This document shows, piece after piece, positions 1 through 11,512 of a stretch of 64,000 nt of DNA. The stretch's first letter is position 1; each line of letters starts with the position of its first letter. Both the position numbers and the translations under genes were made by a program. The notes under the pieces are model-generated. The model worked only from the letters and a program-made list of their open reading frames with translations, was not told the DNA's origin and ran no database searches. The stretch spans positions 44,142-108,141 of the forward strand of contig NZ_JRMX01000007.1 in the NCBI RefSeq assembly GCF_000758825.1, written 5' to 3'. The DNA is from Arcanobacterium sp. S3PF19. Its GTDB lineage: Bacteria; Actinomycetota; Actinomycetes; Actinomycetales; Actinomycetaceae.

Positions 1-556
1 TCCCCCTTTGCATCCATGCCAGACTCTCATTGGGCAGACGGCGCAGACGGCAGTCAAGAGATTCGCGCACGGATTGCGTAACATTGGGCGAAACCATTTT
101 CCGCGTCCATCCCTGCACGGCTTCGTAGCCCTTACCCGCCTCCGCTTTTTCGGCAATTGCGATCCGCCCGGCGCGCGAAGCATCGGAATCCGCGCCGATA
201 TTTGTATCCATCAGTGCCAGCGCCTTTACCGTCTGCGGATATTTCAGCACAAAATCAGCCGCCACGGCTCCGCCCATCGAAAGGCCGCCCAGCAGAATCT
301 GCGTCACTCCCAGGGAATCCAGCGTCGCCTTCAGCGCATCTACATACGCGCCCAGATCCGGCGTCGCACAAAACTCGGCTGCCGGGGCAGATCCGCCAAA
401 TCCCGGCGCATCTACGGTAATTACATCCATGTCCGGCATTTCACGCAGCACTCCGTTCCACATGGACGCATCCAGCGGAAGAGCGTGCAGCAAAACCAGC
501 GGCAAATCGGATTTCACACCCGAACGGTAAAACTTCAGTGTTTTCTTTTCACTCAT
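1..556 (-). CDS. Alpha/beta hydrolase, C-terminus cut by window edge
   Basis: The first 185 codons of an alpha/beta-hydrolase-fold enzyme are read from ATG at 556, preceded by GGTGAGT. Reading from the start, I see the oxyanion-hole HALPLD segment (about residues 24-29), a DAPGFGGS loop (about 51-58), and the nucleophile elbow GLSMGG (about 88-93) whose Ser is the expected catalytic nucleophile. The Asp/His part of the triad would lie beyond the window. The gene is 20 bp downstream of the preceding small protein and shares its strand, so it is probably the last or a late gene of the nucS group. The substrate cannot be inferred; family members include esterases, C-C hydrolases and lactonases. 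Confidence 0.85.
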   Translation of the reverse strand, partial: MSEKKTLKFYRSGVKSDLPLVLLHALPLDASMWNGVLREMPDMDVITVDAPGFGGSAPAAEFCATPDLGAYVDALKATLDSLGVTQILLGGLSMGGAVAADFVLKYPQTVKALALMDTNIGADSDASRAGRIAIAEKAEAGKGYEAVQGWTRKMVSPNVTQSVRESLDCRLRRLPNESLAWMQRG

Positions 557-576
557 ACTCACCAAATTACACCCGG

Positions 577-864
577 TTAACGCCGATGTCCACGTGCCCG
601 CCAGCACCCGGTGTGCCAGTGGCGCCGTTCGTCCCGGCCCGCGGCCGCACCGAACCATCCCTCTTCCGTCCAGGCCACTTCGTGCGCGGTCCCCACGGCA
701 ATAATTCCGTTGCATCCGGGACAGCGGTATTCTTTTGCCGCCGCGCGAATATGATGCACCTTATAGCGCAGACCGTCGCTGCCCGTTTCGTAACGCGTGC
801 AGCCCATCAGACGGTATGAATCAAGGGGTTTCACGGGACGCAGGTATTTTTTCGCGCGGCGCAT
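577..864 (-). CDS. Small Cys/His-containing actinobacterial protein next to nucS
   Basis: This 95-residue protein starts at an ATG that overlaps the nucS stop by one base (TGATG), so translation is probably coupled. It is basic and contains a YRCPGCNG segment (about residues 47-54) and a later WHTGCW, which together could form a treble-clef or ribbon-type zinc site (CxxC plus His/Cys). The C-terminus is Arg/His-rich. Proteins of this type are commonly found directly downstream of nucS in actinobacteria, but I know of no established function. Coupling to nucS suggests, without proving, a role near DNA or nucleic acid. Confidence 0.8.
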   Translation of the reverse strand: MRRAKKYLRPVKPLDSYRLMGCTRYETGSDGLRYKVHHIRAAAKEYRCPGCNGIIAVGTAHEVAWTEEGWFGAAAGRDERRHWHTGCWRARGHRR

Positions 865-1559
865 CAAAACAGCCGGTCTTCCGGATTGTCGAAACCGCGC
901 ATCGCATCATAATCAAGAATCAGACATTCTATTCCGCGGTCCTCGGCAAGCACCCGTGCCTGCGGTTTAATCTCCCGGGCAGCGAAAATTCCGCGCACCG
1001 CCTGCAGCGATCTGTCCCGGTTCAGATACTCCAAATACCGCGTAAGCTGCTCAACGCCGTCTATCTCCCCGCGGCGTTTAATCTCCACGGCAAGGTGTGT
1101 GCCGTCGGTATCCAAAGCCATAATGTCCACAGGCCCGATTGGCGTGGGATACTCCCGGCGCAAAAGCGTAACGCCCGCACCCAGCAGATGTATCTGCCCC
1201 GCCAGCAGCTCCTGCAAATGCGCTTCCACGCCGTCCTTCACCAGCCCCGGCTCGGGACCGAAAGGATGCGAAAAATCCTCGGTCACGCCGTAAAGCGAAA
1301 TTACCAGCCTATCGTCACTGCGGTCGGAGCGCACATCCCATATTTCGCGGATTCCGGCTGCGGATTCTTCGCCTTCTGCGGGACGCACCTCGCACGTGCA
1401 GGGAGCACTCATCCAATTCAGCGGCTTATATGATCCCCCGTCGGCATGGATCAGCACAGACCCGTCCGCCTTGACCATTATCAGACGCGTGGCAGGTTCC
1501 AGATGCGCGTCCAGACGCCCGGAATAATCCACAGCGCAGCGCGCGATTAAAACCCGCAC
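864..1559 (-). CDS. nucS: Endonuclease NucS (non-canonical mismatch repair)
   Basis: NucS (EndoMS) cuts both strands at mismatches and serves as the mismatch-repair nuclease in many actinobacteria that lack MutS/MutL. The protein is 231 residues, the usual length. The PD-(D/E)xK-type active site is visible as D145 (GPVDIMALD), E159 and K161 (AVEIK), followed by Q171. The C-terminus ends in RLF, the type of short tail by which NucS proteins contact the sliding clamp. The start is GTG with a GAGGGACGG ribosome-binding site. It follows atpC by 33 bp on the same strand, an arrangement common in actinobacteria. Confidence 0.96.
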   Translation of the reverse strand: MRVLIARCAVDYSGRLDAHLEPATRLIMVKADGSVLIHADGGSYKPLNWMSAPCTCEVRPAEGEESAAGIREIWDVRSDRSDDRLVISLYGVTEDFSHPFGPEPGLVKDGVEAHLQELLAGQIHLLGAGVTLLRREYPTPIGPVDIMALDTDGTHLAVEIKRRGEIDGVEQLTRYLEYLNRDRSLQAVRGIFAAREIKPQARVLAEDRGIECLILDYDAMRGFDNPEDRLF

Positions 1560-1592
1560 CCGTCCCTCTTTTCTGCCGCTTTTGCCGGCGTT

Positions 1593-1843
1593 TCAGTTTT
1601 CTTCAAGGGACTCGATCACAACCGTTACCGTATCGGAATCCACGGTGACGAACCCCGCCGAAGTCCGCAGTGTTTTTTCGTCCCCGGCAGCGCTCGAGAA
1701 CTTCACCATACCCGGTACAAGCGCAGCCAGCAACGGCGTGTGGCCGGGCAGAATACCCAGCTCGCCGTCTGCCGCCGTAACCGTCACTGCCTCAACCGCG
1801 CCTTTGAACACCTCGCCGGAGCGGGTTACTATCTGCAGTTCCA

Positions 1844-1844
<1 letters not shown>
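1593..1844 (-). CDS. atpC: ATP synthase epsilon subunit
   Basis: Epsilon subunit of the F1 central stalk, which links catalysis to the c-ring and can brake ATP hydrolysis. The 83-residue form starting MELQIVTRSGEVF is chosen because its ATG overlaps the atpD stop (TAATG). A longer reading frame upstream would lie inside atpD. The N-terminal beta-sandwich motif GELGILPGHTPLLAAL (about residues 31-46) is clear. The protein is short: it ends just after the beta-sandwich, so the C-terminal two-helix inhibitory domain of longer homologues is missing or vestigial, as in several actinobacteria. Confidence 0.96.
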
Positions 1845-3349
<1,505 letters not shown>

Positions 3350-3350
<1 letters not shown>

Positions 3351-4243
3351 TACTTTTCCAACGCATCGGCACCGGAAATAATTTCGGTAATTTCGGTGGT
3401 AATTTCGGACTGGCGGGCGTTATTCGCCAATCGTGTATATTTGTCAATCAGTTCCTGCGCATTGTCGGTTGCCGAATGCATTGCCTGCTGCCGGGCCGCC
3501 AGCTCTGCCGCCGCCGACATCAGCAACACCGAGAAAATCCGCTGCGACACATACAGAGGCAGCAGAGAATCAAATACTTCCTGCGCAGAAGGCTCAAATT
3601 CATACAGCGGTTCTTCCTCGGATTCCTCCGCATCCGCGGGGGCATCCACAACTTTCAGGGGAAGCATCCGCCTGATTTCCACGGTCTGGGTAATCATGGA
3701 AACAAACTTTGTGGATACCACATGCAGCTCGCACACGCCTCCCTCGTCGGCCGGAGCCAGAAAACGCCGCAAAAACTCGCCGGAAATCTCCCTGCAGGTG
3801 GCATCGCCCGGTTTGTCCGATTCACCGATCCAGGAGCCGGCAATTTCCGCTCCCCGGAACCGGTAATAGGAATCTCCCCGCCGCCCGAATACGTACAGCA
3901 CGGGCTTCTTGCCGGCCTCGCGCAGTTCCTCGAGCAGTTTATCCGCCTCGCGCAGCACAGAGGACGAATAGGCACCGGCCATGCCCCTGTCGGATGTCAC
4001 CACAAACACAATAACTCTGTCCGTATCGCTGCGTTCCGAAACAAGAGGATGGTCGGCATGGGCATGGGCGGCTACCGTAGCGATAGACGCCGTAAGCGCA
4101 CGCGTATAGGGATCCTCGCCAAGCGCGCGGTCGCGCGCCCGGCCGATCCGCGAAGCCGCGATAAGCTCCATCGCCCGGAAGACTTTCGCCAGCGTGGCGG
4201 TGGCTCTGATCTTCTGCTTATAGATGCGCTGTTTTCCGCCCAC
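3350..4243 (-). CDS. atpG: ATP synthase gamma subunit
   Basis: Gamma subunit (297 residues), the rotating central shaft of F1. The N-terminal coiled-coil start (KQRIYKQKIRATATLAKVFRAMELIAASRI) and the C-terminal helix with SEITTEITEIISGADAL, which enters the alpha3beta3 core, are both recognisable. The ATSDRGMAGAYSS-like motif appears here as VVTSDRGMAGAYSSSVLREAD (about residues 81-101). An acidic insertion (DAPADAEESEEEP) sits in the Rossmann-like domain; insertions here occur in actinobacterial gamma subunits. The start is GTG, two bases after the atpA stop. Confidence 0.97.
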
Positions 4244-4245
4244 GA

Positions 4246-5874
4246 TTAGCCCCGCTTCTTACGCACAATCTGTTCCTGCGACTTTTCGGCGTCCGCTTCG
4301 TCTTCCGCCTCTTCGCCGCCTGCGGAAAATGTTGCGGCAAAAGACCTGCCGAATTCCTCGGCCGCCTTTTTCAGTTCCGCTTCCGTTTCCGTCTCCAGCA
4401 GACCGGTTTTTTCAATCGTGGCGATCACGTCGGTGTTGTGCCGCACATACTCCACAAACTGTTCTTCGTATGCGTGCACCTTTTCCACGGGAACTTCATC
4501 CAGATAGCCGTTCGTTCCCGCCCACACGGCCACAACCTGATCCGCTACGGGGAACGGGGTGAACTGCGGCTGTTTCAGCAGTTCCATCAGCCGCGCACCG
4601 CGGTTGAGCTGACGCTGCGTGGCGGCGTCGAGATCGGAGGCAAACATGGCGAATGCGGCCTGCGCCCGGTATTGGGCCAGCGTGATTTTCAGCGTGCCCG
4701 CCACCTTTTTCATCGCTTTAATCTGGGCGTCCCCGCCCACGCGGGACACGGAAATACCGACGTCCACCGCAGGACGCTGATTCGAGTTAAACAAATCGGA
4801 CTGAAGGAAGATCTGGCCGTCGGTAATCGAAATTACGTTTGTCGGGATATAAGCCGACACGTCATTTGCCTTTGTTTCGATGATCGGCAGGCCGGTCATC
4901 GATCCTCCGCCCAAATCATCAGACAGCTTTGCGCAGCGTTCCAGCAGCCGCGAATGGAGATAGAAGACGTCGCCCGGGTAGGCTTCACGCCCCGGCGGAC
5001 GGCGCAGCAGCAGCGAAACGGAGCGGTATGCCTCGGCCTGCTTCGACAGATCGTCAAATACGATCAGCACGTGTTTGCCCTGATACATCCAGTGCTGCCC
5101 GATAGCGGATCCCGTATAGGGGGCCAGATATTTGTATCCTGCCGAATCCGAGGCGGGAGAGGCCACAATCGTGGTATATTCCAAAGCTCCGTAACGCTCC
5201 AGAGTGGCGCGCACGGAAGCAATCGTGGAGCCTTTCTGCCCGATCGCAACATAGATGCAGCGCACCTGCTTTTGCGGATCGCCCGTCTGCCAGTTCTCTT
5301 TCTGATTCAGAATCGTATCGATGGCCAAAGCAGTCTTGCCCGTTTTTCGGTCACCGATAATCAGCTGACGCTGACCGCGCCCAATCGGAATCATTGCGTC
5401 AATCGCCTTGATCCCGGTCTGCAGCGGCTCATGTACCGATTTACGCATCATCACGCCCGGTGCCTGCAGTTCCAGCGCACGGCGCCCTTCCATCTTCGCG
5501 ATGTCGCCCAGGCCGTCAATCGGATTGCCCAGGGGGTCCACAACGCGCCCCAAATATCCTTCGCCCACGGGAACCGAAAGCACTTCGCCTGTGCGGCGGA
5601 CTTCCATTCCTTCTTCGATTCCCGCAAAATCGCCCAGAACTACCGTGCCGATCTCGTGTTCTTCCAAATTCATCGCCAGGCCGCGGGTTCCGTTTTCAAA
5701 CTCCAGCAGCTCATTCGCCATCGCCCCGGGAAGTCCCTCCACACGGGCGATGCCGTCTGCGGTGAGCGCCACATGACCCACTTCTTCGCTCTCTGCCTTT
5801 GCCGGCTCGTACGAGTCCACAAAAGAATCCAGCGCACTGCGGATCTCCTCGGGTCGGATCGTTAATTCCGCCAT
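4246..5874 (-). CDS. atpA: ATP synthase alpha subunit
   Basis: Non-catalytic nucleotide-binding alpha subunit of F1 (542 residues). Start chosen at [11 protein letters not shown] because GAAGGA lies 6 bases upstream; an in-frame GTG/ATG further upstream lacks this. The P-loop GDRKTGKT (about residues 173-180) and the signature region [15 protein letters not shown] are present, as is the Arg-finger-bearing segment (SVSRVGG). The C-terminus has an extra charged tail (about 30 residues, [15 protein letters not shown]) typical of actinobacterial alpha subunits. It is 44 bp after atpH and 2 bp before atpG. Confidence 0.98.
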   Translation of the reverse strand: MAELTIRPEEIRSALDSFVDSYEPAKAESEEVGHVALTADGIARVEGLPGAMANELLEFENGTRGLAMNLEEHEIGTVVLGDFAGIEEGMEVRRTGEVLSVPVGEGYLGRVVDPLGNPIDGLGDIAKMEGRRALELQAPGVMMRKSVHEPLQTGIKAIDAMIPIGRGQRQLIIGDRKTGKTALAIDTILNQKENWQTGDPQKQVRCIYVAIGQKGSTIASVRATLERYGALEYTTIVASPASDSAGYKYLAPYTGSAIGQHWMYQGKHVLIVFDDLSKQAEAYRSVSLLLRRPPGREAYPGDVFYLHSRLLERCAKLSDDLGGGSMTGLPIIETKANDVSAYIPTNVISITDGQIFLQSDLFNSNQRPAVDVGISVSRVGGDAQIKAMKKVAGTLKITLAQYRAQAAFAMFASDLDAATQRQLNRGARLMELLKQPQFTPFPVADQVVAVWAGTNGYLDEVPVEKVHAYEEQFVEYVRHNTDVIATIEKTGLLETETEAELKKAAEEFGRSFAATFSAGGEEAEDEADAEKSQEQIVRKKRG

Positions 5875-5918
5875 TTGTTTTCCTTCGTTCAAAACGGCCG
5901 ATTTCACCGTTCTAATTG

Positions 5919-6737
5919 TTAAGACTGTTTCTTTATTTCTTCTTTTACGGCAGCCAGACGGGACGCCAACGTACCGTCGATCACATCATCGCCCACATGA
6001 ATCCGCATTCCGCCCAGCAGCTTGGGATTCAGATAATTATGCACCGTCACGGTCTGTCCGTAATACTTTTGCAGAATCTGTTTCAGCCGTTCTTTCTGCG
6101 CGGCAGAAAGAAGAACCGCGCTCGAAACGGAAGCAAACAGATGATCCGCCCGCTCTGCCGCCGCACGCACATAGCGCCGGATGGCAGATGTCAAAGTGCT
6201 CTGAGTCGAAGTCACCGTTGCCCGAACCAGCAGAGCACGCGTTTCGGGGGAAAAGCCGTGAAATATCTTCTCCGCCAGCTCTGCCCGGGCCGCGCTGCGC
6301 AGATGTCCGTCTGACAGCGTCAGACGCAGATCCCGTTGGGTTTTGAGCAGAATACGGGCCTGATACAGTTCTTCTTCCACTTCCCCGAGAGCACCGCGGG
6401 CCTGCGCCCCGTGCAGAATACTCTGGCATCCGAGTGCTTCCAAAGACTTTGCGAGGTCATCGGTTTCCGCCCACTTCACACCTGCCAGCCTCACCAGCAG
6501 ATCCAAAACCTGCGCGGAAACTCTGCCCGAAAAAATATCGCGCAGCAGTTTTTCCCGCCGGGCCAAAGGCCTCGATGCATCCTGCACGGCAGTCTGCAGG
6601 GAAGGATTGCCGCGCAGCAGATCGGCAACGGCATAAATTTCCGCCGCCGCCGTAAGCTCGGTGCCCGCAGATCCGGCAAGCACACCGTCCCACGCGGAAA
6701 TGGCTTCGCTCAGTGCCGCTTCGCTTCCCGTCCGCAT
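5919..6737 (-). CDS. atpH: ATP synthase delta subunit
   Basis: Delta subunit (272 residues) of the peripheral stator stalk, bridging F1 alpha N-termini to subunit b. It is longer than the roughly 180-residue E. coli form but matches the usual length of stand-alone actinobacterial delta. The C-terminal signature is clear: [48 protein letters not shown] at 6737 has GGGAGAAC upstream, inside the end of atpF, whose stop is one base away. Confidence 0.96.
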   Translation of the reverse strand: MRTGSEAALSEAISAWDGVLAGSAGTELTAAAEIYAVADLLRGNPSLQTAVQDASRPLARREKLLRDIFSGRVSAQVLDLLVRLAGVKWAETDDLAKSLEALGCQSILHGAQARGALGEVEEELYQARILLKTQRDLRLTLSDGHLRSAARAELAEKIFHGFSPETRALLVRATVTSTQSTLTSAIRRYVRAAAERADHLFASVSSAVLLSAAQKERLKQILQKYYGQTVTVHNYLNPKLLGGMRIHVGDDVIDGTLASRLAAVKEEIKKQS

Positions 6738-6738
6738 A

Positions 6739-7311
6739 TCAGTTCTCCCGCGTTGCTTTCCCTGTTACCAAAGTATTCTCGAGTTCGTCAAGGAAACGGT
6801 CGATTACCCGGGCAGCCAGATCCTTGTCCGCCACGGCTTCGCCGACGATCTTTCCCGCCAACTCGGTTGCCAACAGTCCGACATCGCCGCGCAGCGCACG
6901 GGTAGCGGACGCGGTGTCCGCCTCAATCCGTTCTTTCGCGGTATGCACCATCGAATCCGCCTGCACACGCGCTTTCTGCTGCGCATCGGCAACAATGGAT
7001 TTCGCGTTGTCCCTGGCCTGCTCCCGAATCTCGGCAGCCTCCCGGCGCGCCTGTGCCGTTTCCCCGGCAAGAGTCTCGCGCTCGGCGGCAATCCGAGTCT
7101 GCTCGGCGCGGGCGGCATTGATCCCTTTTTCAATCTTTTCCCGGCGCTCGTCGAGCATTTGCACAAAAGTGGGCCAGGCAAATTTGTAAATGACGGCGGC
7201 AACGACAACGAATGCAACAGTTCCCCAGATCAGATCGGGAAGTGAAGGCAGAAGAATATTATGCCCGTGACCGCCTTCGCCCGCGGCGAGAATTGCAGTC
7301 GTATTCAACAT
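6739..7311 (-). CDS. atpF: ATP synthase b subunit
   Basis: Subunit b (190 residues), the membrane-anchored arm of the stator. One membrane helix is visible at about residues 29-46 (IWGTVAFVVVAAVIYKFAW), followed by a long charged, Ala/Glu/Arg-rich helix characteristic of the dimeric stalk. The gene sits in the normal order between atpE (2 bp upstream) and atpH. Confidence 0.97.
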   Translation of the reverse strand: MLNTTAILAAGEGGHGHNILLPSLPDLIWGTVAFVVVAAVIYKFAWPTFVQMLDERREKIEKGINAARAEQTRIAAERETLAGETAQARREAAEIREQARDNAKSIVADAQQKARVQADSMVHTAKERIEADTASATRALRGDVGLLATELAGKIVGEAVADKDLAARVIDRFLDELENTLVTGKATREN

Positions 7312-7313
7312 GC

Positions 7314-8379
<1,066 letters not shown>

Positions 8380-8413
8380 TCATCCTATTCTCACGGCACT
8401 GTAATAAAATTTC

Positions 8414-8428
8414 GGACTTCCGAAGTCC
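8414..8428 (-). other. Predicted 5'-terminal hairpin of the atp transcript
   Basis: The arms GGACTTC and GAAGTCC form a 7-bp inverted repeat separated by a single base; a real hairpin would open one or two inner pairs. Its first base lies 7 bp downstream of the predicted atp -10 box, so the transcript may begin within this structure. Such 5' hairpins can protect mRNA from RNase E/J. The repeat is seen directly; the transcription start is predicted. Confidence 0.4.
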
Positions 8429-8434
8429 ACTGTC

Positions 8435-8463
8435 ATATTACAACAGGCCGATAATGGCAGCAA
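8435..8463 (-). promoter_or_regulatory. Predicted housekeeping promoter of the atpBEFHAGDC operon
   Basis: On the minus strand TTGCTG (8463-8458) is followed after exactly 17 bp by TAATAT (8440-8435), a good match to a housekeeping sigma promoter. It lies in the AT-rich 114-bp gap between the atpI-like gene and atpB. This would let the catalytic ATP synthase genes be transcribed independently of the upstream prfA-wecA-atpI genes. The predicted start is near 8428. Confidence 0.55.
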
Positions 8464-8493
8464 AGTTATGAAAAACATGAATCTGTAACATCA

Positions 8494-8895
8494 CTAAACA
8501 GGGTCTTTGGTACTACTTCCAAGAATCAGAAGGCAGCTGAGCGCAAGACAGACAACCGTGCCCAATATAAAACCTCCTGCGGCAAAGCGGATATCGGGAG
8601 CTCCCCGCAGGCGGAGAAAAACGAAAAATGCGAGCAGCAGCAGGAATTTCAGCACATACCCGCCAAATGCTCCCACCGCCCGGTAGCGGGGGAAAAAACG
8701 CCACACACAAAAATCCCATGCCCAAGAGATCACGTTTCCCGCCGCCACTGCGGCAAGCCCGCAGGCAATCGCCCGGCCCGCAGAGCGAAATCCGCACAGA
8801 TAGCCGAAAACAGCCGCCAATACCGCGAGCGCCAAACAAATAACCGTATTAAAAGCGAACACCCGGAAAAGAATCTCATCTGCCCGCGACGCCAT
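8494..8895 (-). CDS. atpI: AtpI-like four-helix membrane protein
   Basis: This 133-residue protein has four hydrophobic segments (about residues 11-31, 37-59, 76-94 and 104-128) and no other motif I recognise. Its place between wecA and atpB is where actinobacteria carry the weakly conserved AtpI homologue, thought to help c-ring assembly or stability. It overlaps the end of wecA by 20 bp and is separated from atpB by a 114-bp promoter-bearing gap. The assignment rests mostly on position, size and topology. Confidence 0.7.
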   Translation of the reverse strand: MASRADEILFRVFAFNTVICLALAVLAAVFGYLCGFRSAGRAIACGLAAVAAGNVISWAWDFCVWRFFPRYRAVGAFGGYVLKFLLLLAFFVFLRLRGAPDIRFAAGGFILGTVVCLALSCLLILGSSTKDPV

Positions 8896-9979
8896 TTTTC
8901 ACTTCCAGTGCTTTCATGCTCACCAGCAGCGAGACCGCCAGGACCGCAAGCGCGGGGAAAACAACGTACCGGGCGGGGAAAATTACGAAAGACACCGCGG
9001 TGAAAGAAAAAACACCCGCCCACAGATACAGAATAAGCACTGCTTTACGGTGTGAATGCCCCCGGCGCAGCAGACGGTGGTGCAGATGTCCGGCATCCGC
9101 GGCAAAAGGGGACTGCCCCCGTGCCAGCCGGCGCACCACGGCCCACGTCATGTCAAACAGCGGAATAAAAAGAATCAGAACCGGCACAAGCAGAGGCATT
9201 ACGGCCGGAATGGCATAATCGGCAGTAAGATTCGCCGGATCAATCTGCCCGGTGACCACGATCGCCGCCCCGGAGATAATCGTCCCCAGAGTAAGCGCCC
9301 CCGAATCCCCCATAAAAATTTTTGCGGGATGAAAATTATGCGGCAGAAAACCGGCGCACATTCCGACCAGTGCCGACGCGGCCACGCTTGCCACAGACGC
9401 ATAATCGCCGGGGGAAGACTCGCGGATCAGAAAATAGGTGTAGACGAAAAAAGCGAGCGCCGAAATACCGATTACCCCGGCCGCCAGACCGTCCAGACCG
9501 TCGATAAAATTAACCGCATTTACCACTGCCACAACCACAATGACCGTGCCGACCAAAGCCAGTTTCTGCGAGCCTACGGTCAGGCCGAGCAGAGGCAGGC
9601 TCAGCAGCTGCACGCCGAACCAGGCCATGACTCCCGCCGCCAGCACTTCGCCGGCAAGTTTCGCATACCAGGTCAGCTCCCAAAGATCGTCCAGTGCGCC
9701 CACCGCGCACATGAGTCCGGCGCCGTAAAGAATTCCCCACGCGGAAGAGCCGGCGGCGAAAATATCGGCAAGAAAAGGGATATGCGCAGCGGCAAGAAAA
9801 GCCGTCAGCAGGCCCAAAAACATTGCCACGCCCCCGAATCTGGCAATCGGCACCACGTGCACATCCCGGCCGCGGACACGGGAAATCGCACCCGTGGCCA
9901 AAGCGAAATGCAGCACCGCGGGAACCGTCAGATACGTAACGGCCGCGGAAAGCACCATAATCAGGAGATAAACCCTCAC
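8876..9979 (-). CDS. wecA: Undecaprenyl-phosphate sugar-1-phosphate transferase (WecA/MraY family)
   Basis: Polytopic membrane enzyme (367 residues, about 11 helices) that transfers a sugar-1-phosphate, usually GlcNAc-1-P, to decaprenyl/undecaprenyl phosphate, starting cell-wall glycan linkers. The family motifs are present: the early HVVPIARFGG segment, CAVGALDDLW (DD pair, about residues 92-97), NAVNFIDGLDGLAAG (about 154-168), MGDSGALTLG and the HLHHRLLRRGHSHRKAV loop, which marks the WecA/TagO branch rather than MraY. Its GTG start overlaps the tsaC stop (GTGA). This enzyme commonly precedes atpI-atpB in actinobacteria. Confidence 0.92.
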   Translation of the reverse strand: MRVYLLIMVLSAAVTYLTVPAVLHFALATGAISRVRGRDVHVVPIARFGGVAMFLGLLTAFLAAAHIPFLADIFAAGSSAWGILYGAGLMCAVGALDDLWELTWYAKLAGEVLAAGVMAWFGVQLLSLPLLGLTVGSQKLALVGTVIVVVAVVNAVNFIDGLDGLAAGVIGISALAFFVYTYFLIRESSPGDYASVASVAASALVGMCAGFLPHNFHPAKIFMGDSGALTLGTIISGAAIVVTGQIDPANLTADYAIPAVMPLLVPVLILFIPLFDMTWAVVRRLARGQSPFAADAGHLHHRLLRRGHSHRKAVLILYLWAGVFSFTAVSFVIFPARYVVFPALAVLAVSLLVSMKALEVKNGVAGR

Positions 9980-10626
9980 ACGCGCCGCTCCAATCCAAAT
10001 TCGGAAAGCAGCCGGTCACTTGGGAGCGCGCCCTCTCTGATTACCTGCACGCGCAGCGGATCTTCGGAGAAAAATTTCAAAATGGTTGACGGCACGCCTC
10101 CGGGGGCCTGTCCGGCATCCAAATATACCGATACTTTCTCTCCCAGCTGCGCAACTGCCTGCGAGACGCTCAGCGCGGGAGGACGTCCCGTAAGGTTTGC
10201 CGACGTCACTGCCAGCGGACCGCATTGGCGCAGCAGCTCCAGCGCAACCGCGTGATCCGGCATCCGCAGCGCAACCGTGCCGTTGGTCTCCCCCAGATCC
10301 CATCCCAAAGTATCTTTCGCCGGGAAAATCAGGGTCAGGGCACCCGGCCAATACGAACGCATCATTTCCTGTGCCTGCCCGGGAATCCGGGCCGCCAGCG
10401 TCTGCGCCGTCGGCAGATCCGCCACCAGCACCGGCGGCGGCATCGCCCTGGTGCGGGATTTTGCCGTCAGCAGCCGGGTAACTGCCTGCGCGTTAAACGG
10501 GTCGGCGCCGATTCCGTAAACGGTATCCGTAGGGATACAGACCACTTCCCCGCCGGCAATCGCCGCCTGCGCGGCTTTCAGAGCCCCGGCATCCGAATTC
10601 TGTCCGTCACACCTGTAAACCGGCAC
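9976..10626 (-). CDS. tsaC: Threonylcarbamoyl-AMP synthase (Sua5/YciO/YrdC)
   Basis: TsaC makes threonylcarbamoyl-AMP from threonine, bicarbonate and ATP for the t6A modification of ANN-decoding tRNAs. The YrdC domain spans most of the protein; the substrate-binding IPTDTVYGIGADPFN segment (about residues 30-44), KSRTRAMPPPVLV and the SANLTGRPP motif are visible. I place the start at GTG 10626 because GGAGGAAAGACC precedes it with 7-base spacing. An in-frame GTG at 10659 would place that ribosome-binding site inside the gene. It sits 43 bp after prmC and overlaps wecA. Confidence 0.92.
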   Translation of the reverse strand: MPVYRCDGQNSDAGALKAAQAAIAGGEVVCIPTDTVYGIGADPFNAQAVTRLLTAKSRTRAMPPPVLVADLPTAQTLAARIPGQAQEMMRSYWPGALTLIFPAKDTLGWDLGETNGTVALRMPDHAVALELLRQCGPLAVTSANLTGRPPALSVSQAVAQLGEKVSVYLDAGQAPGGVPSTILKFFSEDPLRVQVIREGALPSDRLLSEFGLERRV

Positions 10627-10669
10627 GGTCTTTCCTCCATTTTCACATCTATCCGACACTTATTACACA

Positions 10670-11512
10670 TTAGCACTTTCGGACACTGATCCGGCGCGGC
10701 CGGCCCGTATAATCGCATTCCGTGCGCACGTCGGAAAACAGACCCAGACTCTGCGCGTATGCGCACAGCTCCCGTTCCTGCCCGTCGGCGTGTTCCATCA
10801 CCGCCAGCCCGCCCGGGCGCAGCAGATCGGCAGCCAAAGCCAATGTTTTTTTGGGAAAGGCCAGGCCGTCCCTGCCGCCGCCGTAGAGAGCCATCGGCGG
10901 ATCGCAGAGTACCTCGGGAGAAAGCCTGTGGGAGAGGGGCACATAGGGCGGGTTTGCCGCCACAACATCGCATTTGCCCCGCAGGCGCGGACCGAGAGTG
11001 AAAATATCGCCCTCCCACAGCCGTACCCTGTTTCCGTAACGCAGATTATTCTCCTGCGCCACGGCGAAAGCCAGGGGACTGAGTTCGATACCGACTACTT
11101 TCGCCTGCGGCACTTCGGTGGCAAGGGAAATTCCCACAGCTCCCGACCCGGCGCACAGATCTGCCGCCAGCGGCGTTTCCCGCCCGTTTTGCACCAGCCG
11201 TTTCAGTTCGTCGATTGCCTCCTGTGCCAGAAGTTCGGTCTCCGGACGGACGATAAATGTGCCGGGGCGCACGGAAAGTTCCAGGTAGCGAAACCACATT
11301 TTGCCCAAAATATGCTGTAAAGGCTCACGGTTTTCCCTGCGTTTCACAAGCCGGGCGTAACGCGCGGCAGCCGGGGAAGAAACCGGGGCACCCAAACCGT
11401 GACGGTCCGCCCCGCAGAATTCGGCCAAAGCAAGGGCGTCGTGAAACGCACTGTCCGCGCCGGCGGCGTCAAGACGGGCTGCCGCCGCGTTTACCGATTC
11501 TCTCCACAGCAT
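10670..11512 (-). CDS. prmC: Release factor glutamine methyltransferase
   Basis: PrmC (HemK) methylates the Gln of the GGQ motif in release factors. The 280-residue protein has an N-terminal helical domain and a SAM-binding Rossmann domain with the motif AADLCAGSGAVGISLA (about residues 116-131). The catalytic NPPYVPLS motif is near residue 187. Its ATG overlaps the prfA stop by one base (TGATG), so enzyme and substrate are coupled, as in many bacteria. Confidence 0.96.
   Translation of the reverse strand: MLWRESVNAAAARLDAAGADSAFHDALALAEFCGADRHGLGAPVSSPAAARYARLVKRRENREPLQHILGKMWFRYLELSVRPGTFIVRPETELLAQEAIDELKRLVQNGRETPLAADLCAGSGAVGISLATEVPQAKVVGIELSPLAFAVAQENNLRYGNRVRLWEGDIFTLGPRLRGKCDVVAANPPYVPLSHRLSPEVLCDPPMALYGGGRDGLAFPKKTLALAADLLRPGGLAVMEHADGQERELCAYAQSLGLFSDVRTECDYTGRPRRISVRKC

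Noticed and set aside
8380..8413. Short upstream ORF before atpB (ATG at 8383, 10 codons)
   Set aside because: It lacks support beyond an ATG with AGG nearby, and it overlaps uncertain atpB starts. Too short and ambiguous to claim.
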